Of a stretch of DNA of 64,000 bases, positions 58,737-64,000 are shown piece by piece. The notes beneath the pieces were generated by a model, which ran no database searches, was not told the origin of the DNA, and saw only the letters and a program-made list of their open reading frames with translations. A program made the translations under genes and the position numbers. How positions within the stretch are numbered: position 1 is the first letter of the stretch; each line of letters begins with the position of its first letter. This DNA is from Stenotrophomonas_A sp035539015 (GTDB taxonomy: Bacteria; Pseudomonadota; Gammaproteobacteria; Xanthomonadales; Xanthomonadaceae), in the NCBI GenBank assembly GCA_035539015.1, contig DATLJF010000063.1, positions 52,128 to 116,127 on the forward strand, in the 5' to 3' direction.

Positions 58737-58823
58737 CTTGGACCTCCGGACCCATCAACAGTGTTTGGACCGACAAGAAACTAGAAACACCCAACCCTAC
58801 TGGCTGCGCTTCCGGGAGAGACA

Positions 58824-59243
58824 GTGTCTGCAATAACTAACCTCAAGCGGCTAGCTCTTGGACTTGCACTGGCGCCTTTGGTGCCAGGTGTGCTCATGCT
58901 GGCCTTGTCTATGCTCGGGAATCCCAGCGAGGGGATATGGGCACTGAAACTGACTGCGATGATCGCTTATCCCGCAATGCTCATTATTGGCCTGCCCTTA
59001 CACTTACTTTTTCGGCGCACAGGCTGGACAAGCGTGTGGCCATATCTCGTCACTGGCGCGATTGCGGGCGCGGCCGTAGCTTACTGTGTATTCCCGACGC
59101 TACAAGCTGCTGCCAGTGGCGCGACGACATCCTCGTCTATCGCCATCGCAGTCATTTGTGCGTTCTTCGGTATGATCACAGCTGCTACGTTTTGGCTAAT
59201 CGTGCGTCCGAATATCGGAATCAGAACGGCCGGAGGTAATTAA
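58824..59243 (+). CDS. Small four-helix membrane protein
   Basis: 139 residues from GTG 58824 (GGGAGAG 5 bases upstream). About four membrane helices (LALGLALAPLVPGVLMLAL; AMIAYPAMLIIGLPLHLLF; YLVTGAIAGAAVAYCVF; SIAIAVICAFFGMITAATFWLIV). No family recognised. It lies just outside the proposed island. Confidence 0.5.
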   Translation: MSAITNLKRLALGLALAPLVPGVLMLALSMLGNPSEGIWALKLTAMIAYPAMLIIGLPLHLLFRRTGWTSVWPYLVTGAIAGAAVAYCVFPTLQAAASGATTSSSIAIAVICAFFGMITAATFWLIVRPNIGIRTAGGN

Positions 59244-59342
59244 TCGGAAAAGGCTGCGGCGGAGGAAGTCGATTATTCGTCGTATAGCGCACAAAACCCA
59301 CATCGCTGCAGGCCTTGTTGTTTGCGGTGCTGTGGTGTGAGG

Positions 59343-59637
59343 CTACCGGTGCGCGGCGATGACCGAATCCAGCGCCTGCGAGATGGCCCCCTGCATGGGC
59401 GAGGCTTCGATATGCTGTAGCTGCATCGAAATCGGGCCGCGGCCCTGGCTTGCCGGCGGCGCGCTTTGCGCTTGATGTCCCAAGCAGTTCTTCGACGGTG
59501 ACCCCGAGTTGGGTAACAAGGTTCGAGAGCGCGCCGGCCAGCGGGCGAGCACGGTTTGCTTCGTAAGTTTGTGAAAAGTTATTGGAGAAATTGAGCAAGG
59601 AGAAGACGACTTTTCCCAAGCCGAAGATCCCGTCCAC
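59343..59637 (-). pseudogene. XRE-type regulator remnant
   Basis: One frame shows FSQTYEANRARPLAGALSNL and then QLGVTVEELLG, the second half of an XRE helix-turn-helix; a frameshift after AAGKPGP moves the reading to another frame with LQHIEA... and SQALDSVIAAH, the usual helical tail of these regulators. The N-terminal helices are missing. So it is a degraded repressor-like gene. Confidence 0.6.
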
Positions 59638-59729
59638 TGTGCCGCCCTCTTCCCCTCGCTCCCCACTTCCTTTGCCACCATCGCCAGTGCCTCAGCCAGC
59701 ACCACCGCCGCCTCTTCGAATTCCTTGAT

Positions 59730-60311
59730 ATGGCCGACACGACACCAAAGCTGGGGATGCTTCAACAAGCCTATTCCAAAGGGGAGTTCGCCAGGGCCAA
59801 AGTGTTGATGGATGAACTCATTGCTTTCGATCCGACGTCTCCCCAAGGTCTTTGCGCGCTTTACCTGCGCGCAAGGGCCAATGAGGATGGCAGGTTTGGC
59901 GGCAAGGATCCCGCCAAGGCCTTGATGGATTATCAAGTGCTCATCGAGCATGCAGATCTGTTCGGGAGTGACGGCATGCTCGGCTATGCACGCGTGCTAG
60001 TTGACCGGGACCCGAAGGCCAACAGGAAGGAAGCGGCCGGGCTCCTCACGCAAGCGATCGAGATGGACGCCAACACCGAGGCGATGATGGTGCTGGGTAA
60101 GCTTTACGAATTCGGATTTGATGATCCGGTTGCCGCCGGTCGGTGGTATCTCAAGGCCTATCGACGGGGTTTGCCTTGGGGGCTTCGATTCTACGCAAGG
60201 ATGCAGGCGCGCCAGGGACATCGTCTGCGGGCACTGGCCTGCCACGCTGTTGCAACACTGACCAGCCCATTGTTTGTGTTGATCCATGGGGTTCGATCTC
60301 CTTTCAAATAA
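59730..60311 (+). CDS. Sel1/TPR-type repeat protein
   Basis: 193 residues. Repeated helix pairs (ARAKVLMDELIAFDPTSPQGLCALYLRARAN; AMMVLGKLYEFGFDDPVAAGRWYLKAYRRG) resemble Sel1/TPR units, which make protein-binding superhelices. No signal peptide; the C-terminal FVLIHG segment is hydrophobic. No obvious partner nearby. It is in the eroded accessory stretch but its frame is intact. Confidence 0.6.
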   Translation: MADTTPKLGMLQQAYSKGEFARAKVLMDELIAFDPTSPQGLCALYLRARANEDGRFGGKDPAKALMDYQVLIEHADLFGSDGMLGYARVLVDRDPKANRKEAAGLLTQAIEMDANTEAMMVLGKLYEFGFDDPVAAGRWYLKAYRRGLPWGLRFYARMQARQGHRLRALACHAVATLTSPLFVLIHGVRSPFK

Positions 60312-60912
60312 GGAGTCTCGAAACTGTATCTCGATGCGTGTGCGTTGGGACACCAAAGATTCCCGTTACTGCTCATCCGGGCTCGAGCACACCCGCAACG
60401 AAGGTTGCGTAGAGCGACCAGCGGAAAAAGGCTTTTTCGACTGTGGAAGCTGACGGTCGTTACGTGTTGCAAGCCGCCAAAGAGGTTGGCGGGCCGCCAC
60501 AGCCGGGAGCCCAGCCCCAGGCGATCACTACGGCTCGGCCTCATTGATCGTCGCCTCAATCCGATGCCCATCCGGATCCATCAAGAATGCCGCGTAATAG
60601 TCCGCCCCTTATTCCGCACGAACCCAGGCCCTGGCCCCTCAGCCTCCTCGCGAAGCCTCAAGCGAAGCAATCTTGATCGTCTATAAGTCCAAAGCCGATC
60701 GCGGTGTCATCCTCGAATACATGAGGAAACCGGCGCGCGCCCAGCGCAGCGTCGTAGAACTTCCGCGCAAGATCGAGATCGCCGAGGGAGATGTGATGAG
60801 GCACGATCGAGTTCTAAGAAGTGGCGTGCCGTTTTCGGCGCGCTTCCAATCTCCCGCTACTCTCCTCCCCGTCGTCTCAGCCGCAGAGACAGCATCACGC
60901 TACGGTCGTTCA
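60312..60912. other. 601-bp region with only a glyoxalase remnant
   Basis: From 60312 to 60527 nothing is recognisable apart from small hairpins such as CGCAAC-GAAG-GTTGCG (60393-60408 region). From 60528 to 60804 lies the glyoxalase-family remnant listed separately. The rest shows no signal. Confidence 0.55.
60528..60804 (-). pseudogene. Glyoxalase/bleomycin-resistance (VOC) family remnant
   Basis: One minus-strand frame reads VPHHISLGDLDLARKFYDAA and then FEDDTAIGFGL; after a stop (TGA) and a frame change a second piece reads DYYAAFLMDPDGHRIEATINEA. These are the start and end of a VOC-family protein, with the middle lost or shifted. It cannot make a working enzyme. Confidence 0.65.
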
Positions 60913-61552
60913 ATGACTTCTTCGCACGTTGATCCAGACCTCGTTTTTGCCTGGCAGGCCGGACATTCCATCGCCCGCGGTTCGTCGCCACCGGTACATG
61001 ATCGTGGCGGCATTCGCGTCGATACCGGTTCCGAAAGCGAAGTAAAACTGGGTGTTCCCGCGCCTATGCGATGGCTTGCGTGAGATTGCGAATGGCATCA
61101 GTGCGCCACGGCATATCCTGAAGCTATGTGGCTCCGATGAGACGCTACGCGCGGAACTGCCTGATCGCTGGGAACCCCAGCCGGGCAACTATTTCATGAT
61201 AGCGACGACAGCCTGCGACGACGCGAAGCCGCTGCCGGATGGTTATGAGCTACAGGTCCATCGGTCCGGTGCCATCAGCCGGGTCTGCATCCTTGCGCCC
61301 AACGGCGATTTGGCCGCGAACGGATGCGCGGCGGAAACCCCGGACGCCTTTGTCTACGACCGCATTGAAACGGCGCCGGATCATCGGCGGAGGGGACTCG
61401 GCCTGGCTGTAATGGCGGCGCTCGGCACTGCGCGGAGATCGCAGGCAGCCCCACAACTGCTAGTCGCAACAGAGGAGGGCCGCGCGCTGTATGCCAGGCT
61501 GGGTTGGACGCTGCTCACTCCCGTTGCCGCTGCGGCAATTCCGGCACATTGA
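60913..61552 (+). pseudogene. GNAT acetyltransferase with a frameshift
   Basis: From ATG 60913 the first frame reads HVDPDLVFAWQAGHSIARGSSPPV; near a run of four A at 61044-61047 the reading must shift by one base to continue as WVFPRLCDGLREIANGI, then the acetyl-CoA-binding region DRIETAPDHRRRGLGLAVMAALGTA and GRALYARLGW. The complete pattern is that of a GNAT acetyltransferase of about 210 residues. The break could be real decay or a base-call error at the A run. Confidence 0.65.
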
Positions 61553-61632
61553 GCGTCCCGAGCAGGCCACAGTTACCCTGCGGCGCCACCTGTGCATTGT
61601 GCCCCGCAACATAAAATTTCGTGCACCGCGTC

Positions 61633-61662
61633 TTGCAAAAATTCTCCCCACTCCCTTATGGT
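61633..61662 (+). promoter_or_regulatory. Candidate sigma-70 promoter for the sugar-isomerase gene
   Basis: TTGCAA (61633-61638), an 18-base spacer, and TATGGT (61657-61662). The -10 overlaps the palindrome at 61662-61675. Confidence 0.4.
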
Positions 61663-61675
61663 GCAATCGATTGCA
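61662..61675. promoter_or_regulatory. LacI-family-type operator
   Basis: A perfect 14-bp palindrome TGCAATCGATTGCA, matching the TGNAANCGNTTNCA pattern of LacI/GalR-family operators. It overlaps the -10 of the candidate promoter 50 bp upstream of the isomerase start, where repressor binding would block transcription. Confidence 0.55.
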
Positions 61676-61724
61676 TTGCGGCGAATCCTTATAGTTTCAT
61701 CCCGGTTGGGAGGCCGGGGGAGGG

Positions 61725-62633
61725 ATGGCTATCCATTCGATCGGACCGGCGCCGGCCCCCACGTTCACCCGACGAGACGCCCTGCGCGCCGCAATAGCCG
61801 GCAGCGTCGGCCTCGCCCTGGGCACTACCTCCCCAATAGCGATGTCGGCCACGCCCCCTGCGCCGCAACTCAAAGGCAACCTCAAACACTCCGTCGCCCG
61901 CTGGACCTTCCCCCAGCTTTCCGTCGCCCAGCTCTGCCAGACAGTTAAGAACATCGGCTTCTCAGCCATAGACCTGGTCGGCCCCTCAGACTGGCCAACC
62001 CTGAAGTCCCACGGCGTCCACAGCTCAATGTGCAACGGCGCCGAGCTGGGCCTGACCAAAGGCTTCGCCGGCCCCGAATTCCACGATGAACTCGTCGAGC
62101 GCTACACCCGCCACATCGACCTGGTCGCCGATGCCGGCTACCGCAATCTCATCTGCTTTTCCGGCAATCGCAATGGTATGGACCCGCAGGTCGGCCTGAC
62201 CAATGCCGAGGCAGGAATCAAGCGCATCCTCGCCCACGCCGAGAAGCGCAACGTAATGCTGGTGATGGAGCTGCTGAACTCAAAGGTCGATCATCCCGAC
62301 TATCTTTGCGACCACTCGGCCTGGGGCGTGGAGCTGTGCCAGCGCATCGGCTCGGAGAACTTCGGCCTGCTTTACGACATCTATCACATGCAGATCATGG
62401 AGGGCGACGTCATCGCCACCATCGGCAAGCATCATGCGTTCTTCAAGCATTACCACACGGCCGGGGTGCCTGGCCGGCATGAGATCGGGGACGATCAGGA
62501 GCTTCACTATCCCGCCATTTGTCGCGCGCTCCGCGACACCGGTTTCGATGGTTATCTGGCGCAGGAGTTCATGCCTGCGGCGCCGGATCCCGTCGGTTCG
62601 CTGCGCGAGGCGATCCGCCTCTGCGATGTCTGA
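61725..62633 (+). CDS. Hydroxypyruvate isomerase/sugar isomerase-type TIM barrel, Tat-exported
   Basis: 302 residues. A twin-arginine signal (FTRRDALRAAIAGSVGLALG) suggests folded export. The mature part is an AP-endonuclease-type TIM barrel of the hydroxypyruvate isomerase family, with metal-binding-type residues in MLVMELLNSKVDHPDY, GLLYDIYHMQIMEGD, YHTAGVPGRHEIGDD and GYLAQEFMPA. With the GMC oxidoreductase it probably converts keto-sugars from glycoside oxidation. GGGGGAGGG lies immediately before the ATG, closer than usual. Confidence 0.82.
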   Translation: MAIHSIGPAPAPTFTRRDALRAAIAGSVGLALGTTSPIAMSATPPAPQLKGNLKHSVARWTFPQLSVAQLCQTVKNIGFSAIDLVGPSDWPTLKSHGVHSSMCNGAELGLTKGFAGPEFHDELVERYTRHIDLVADAGYRNLICFSGNRNGMDPQVGLTNAEAGIKRILAHAEKRNVMLVMELLNSKVDHPDYLCDHSAWGVELCQRIGSENFGLLYDIYHMQIMEGDVIATIGKHHAFFKHYHTAGVPGRHEIGDDQELHYPAICRALRDTGFDGYLAQEFMPAAPDPVGSLREAIRLCDV

Positions 62634-62663
62634 AACGATATCCACCCAGGTGAAGTAGAACCC

Positions 62664-64000
62664 ATGGCAGACAATCACTACGACGCCATCGTCGTTGGCT
62701 CGGGAATCAGTGGCGGCTGGGCGGCGAAGGAGCTGACCGAGAAGGGCCTCAAGGTCTTGATGCTGGAACGCGGCCGCAACATCGAGCACGTCAAGGATTA
62801 CGTCAATGCCATGAAGGAGGCCTGGGATTTCCCGCATCACAACCAGCCCACCCAGGCGATGAAGGCGGCCTATCCGGTGCTGATGCGCGATTACGGCCTG
62901 GTGGAGAATCTGCAAGGGATGTGGGCCAACGAGCAGGAGTCGCCCTACGTCGAGACCAAGCGTTTCGACTGGTTCCGCGGCTATCACGTGGGCGGCCGCT
63001 CGCTGCTGTGGGGTCGGCAGAGTTATCGCCTCTCGAACCTGGATTTCGAGGCCAATCTCAAGGACGGCATCGCCACCGATTGGCCGATCCGTTACGCCGA
63101 TATCGCGCCCTGGTATGACTACGTGGAGAAGTTCGCCGGCATCGCCGGTACCCGCGAGGGCCTGGACGTGTTGCCGGATGGCGAGTTTCTGCCGCCGATC
63201 CCGCTGAACATCGTCGAGAAGGATGTGGCCGCGCGGATCAAGCAGGCCTTTGGCGGCACTCGCCACCTGATCCACTCGCGCACCGCCAACATCACCCAGC
63301 CCAAGCCCGAGCAGGGCCGGGTCAATTGCCAGTATCGCAACAAGTGCATCCTCGGCTGTCCGTTTGGTGCGTACTTCTCGACCCAGGCGGCGACGCTGCC
63401 GGCAGCGATGAAGACCGGCAACCTGACCTTGCGGCCGTTCTCGATCGTCAAGGAAGTGCTCTACGACAAGGACCGCAAGCGCGCGCGCGGCGTGGAGATC
63501 ATCGACGCCGAGAACGGGCAGACCTATGAGTACACGGCCAACGTGATCTTCCTCAATGCGTCGTCCTTCAATTCGACCTGGCTGTTGATGAACTCGGCCA
63601 CCGATGTGTGGGATGGCGGGCTGGGGTCTTCGTCCGGGGAGCTCGGGCACAACGTGATGGATCATCACTTCGGCGCCGGCGCATCCGGGCGGGTCGAGGG
63701 CTACGACGACAAGTACTATTTCGGCCGCCGTCCTTGTGGCTTCTATATTCCGCGCTTCCGCAACGTTGCCGCCGACAAACGCAATTACCTGCGCGGCTTC
63801 GGCTACCAGGGTGGCGCCAGTCGTTCGGGCTGGTCGCGCGAGGTGGCCGAGTTGAACATCGGTGCTGAGCTGAAGGACGCGCTGACGGTGCCGGGAAATT
63901 GGGGCATCGGCATGACCGGTTTCGGCGAGATGCTGCCTGACCATCGCAATACGATCAGCCTGGACCCGGGCCGCAAGGACAAGTGGGGCCTGCCAGTGTT
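62664..64000 (+). CDS. GMC oxidoreductase, 3' end outside window
   Basis: At least 445 residues, open at the right edge. The N-terminal FAD-binding VVGSGISGGWAAKELTEKGLKVLMLERG and GGRSLLWGRQSYRLS are typical GMC features, and a cysteine group (CQYRNKCILGC) near residue 220 is that of membrane-bound gluconate-2-dehydrogenase large subunits and glucoside 3-dehydrogenases. It lies 30 bp after the isomerase gene. It probably oxidises sugars or glycosides in the periplasm, passing electrons to a cytochrome subunit beyond the window. Confidence 0.85.
   Translation, partial: MADNHYDAIVVGSGISGGWAAKELTEKGLKVLMLERGRNIEHVKDYVNAMKEAWDFPHHNQPTQAMKAAYPVLMRDYGLVENLQGMWANEQESPYVETKRFDWFRGYHVGGRSLLWGRQSYRLSNLDFEANLKDGIATDWPIRYADIAPWYDYVEKFAGIAGTREGLDVLPDGEFLPPIPLNIVEKDVAARIKQAFGGTRHLIHSRTANITQPKPEQGRVNCQYRNKCILGCPFGAYFSTQAATLPAAMKTGNLTLRPFSIVKEVLYDKDRKRARGVEIIDAENGQTYEYTANVIFLNASSFNSTWLLMNSATDVWDGGLGSSSGELGHNVMDHHFGAGASGRVEGYDDKYYFGRRPCGFYIPRFRNVAADKRNYLRGFGYQGGASRSGWSREVAELNIGAELKDALTVPGNWGIGMTGFGEMLPDHRNTISLDPGRKDKWGLPV

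Larger units (their letters stand above)
58123..58823. other. 701-bp region without a clear gene; island right edge
   Basis: No supported gene. It contains two 30-bp imperfect direct repeats exactly 80 bp apart (58164-58193 and 58244-58273, 22 of 30 matching), the candidate right attachment site (58514-58527), and a 5-unit heptamer tandem repeat (58702-58736). The methyltransferase promoter must lie at the left end, but I could not identify convincing -35/-10 elements. Confidence 0.6.

Noticed and set aside
58123..58823. CRISPR array from the repeats upstream of the methyltransferase
   Set aside because: Only two imperfect copies, 80 bp apart, and no cas genes.
60393..60435. Terminator after the Sel1/TPR gene
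   Set aside because: The small stems (CGCAAC-GAAG-GTTGCG; GAAAAAGG-CTTTTTC) are short, distant from the stop at 60311 and lack a proper T tract after the first stem.

Overview
The window is high-G+C gammaproteobacterial chromosome. Gene order and protein type point to the Xanthomonadaceae/Lysobacteraceae (Xanthomonas, Stenotrophomonas, Lysobacter or a relative): rhlB divergent from trxA-rho, ftsE-ftsX, rpoH, priA beside a DUF3106 gene, sppA, topA to smg-dprA, def-fmt-rsmB, dtd-rpoD, and a REP-like inverted repeat of the type common in that family. The genus cannot be fixed from the sequence alone.

From 1 to about 49.8 kb it is compact core chromosome. 1-3.1 kb: end of a LysR-type regulator, aceK and a periplasmic TonB-C protein. 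3.1-7.4 kb: rho and trxA leftward, rhlB rightward. 7.4-10.7 kb: ftsE-ftsX, a two-receiver response regulator and ung, nearly all overlapping. 10.7-16.9 kb: rpoH, a type II NADH dehydrogenase, an NYN/LOTUS protein and priA. 16.9-17.3 kb: an unusual intergenic region with two perfect inverted DnaA boxes. 17.3-24.8 kb: a sigma-like membrane protein with a DUF3106 protein, a DUF3667 protein, a MATE exporter, sppA and an SDR enzyme. 24.8-34.6 kb, all leftward: two DUF4124 proteins, a DUF1579 protein, tsaC, topA, two GYF_2 proteins (one fused to a pilin-like domain), smg, dprA and a LysM protein. 34.7-37.6 kb: def-fmt-rsmB. 37.6-49.6 kb: lipopolysaccharide-type glycosyltransferases and an O-antigen ligase, paired PH-domain membrane proteins, ribA, an LpxL acyltransferase, dtd and rpoD.

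A tRNA with anticodon CAT (probably tRNA-Ile2) follows rpoD and marks the left edge of an accessory island. Its last 14 bases recur at 58514-58527, a plausible pair of attachment sites. The island has visibly lower G+C, starts with an IS256-type transposase remnant, and carries a leftward cluster: DNA methyltransferase, BglII/BstYI-like restriction-endonuclease homologue, ParB/Srx-like protein, SNF2-type helicase, DUF3883-type nuclease and a small winged-helix protein. Beyond these lie a trypsin-like protease, a membrane-anchored protein (both frameshifted as read) and a HEPN-like protein. The first five genes are packed with short overlaps, so they probably form one operon and a composite restriction/defence system. 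I do not recognise this exact set as a named system; it is the main candidate for something undescribed.

From 58.5 to 61.6 kb the DNA looks like eroded accessory sequence: a small membrane protein, an XRE-regulator remnant, a Sel1/TPR protein, a glyoxalase-family remnant and a GNAT acetyltransferase with a frameshift. From 61.7 kb coherent genes resume: a Tat-exported sugar isomerase-type TIM barrel, preceded by a LacI-type operator, and a GMC oxidoreductase that runs off the right edge, likely a periplasmic sugar or glycoside oxidation module.
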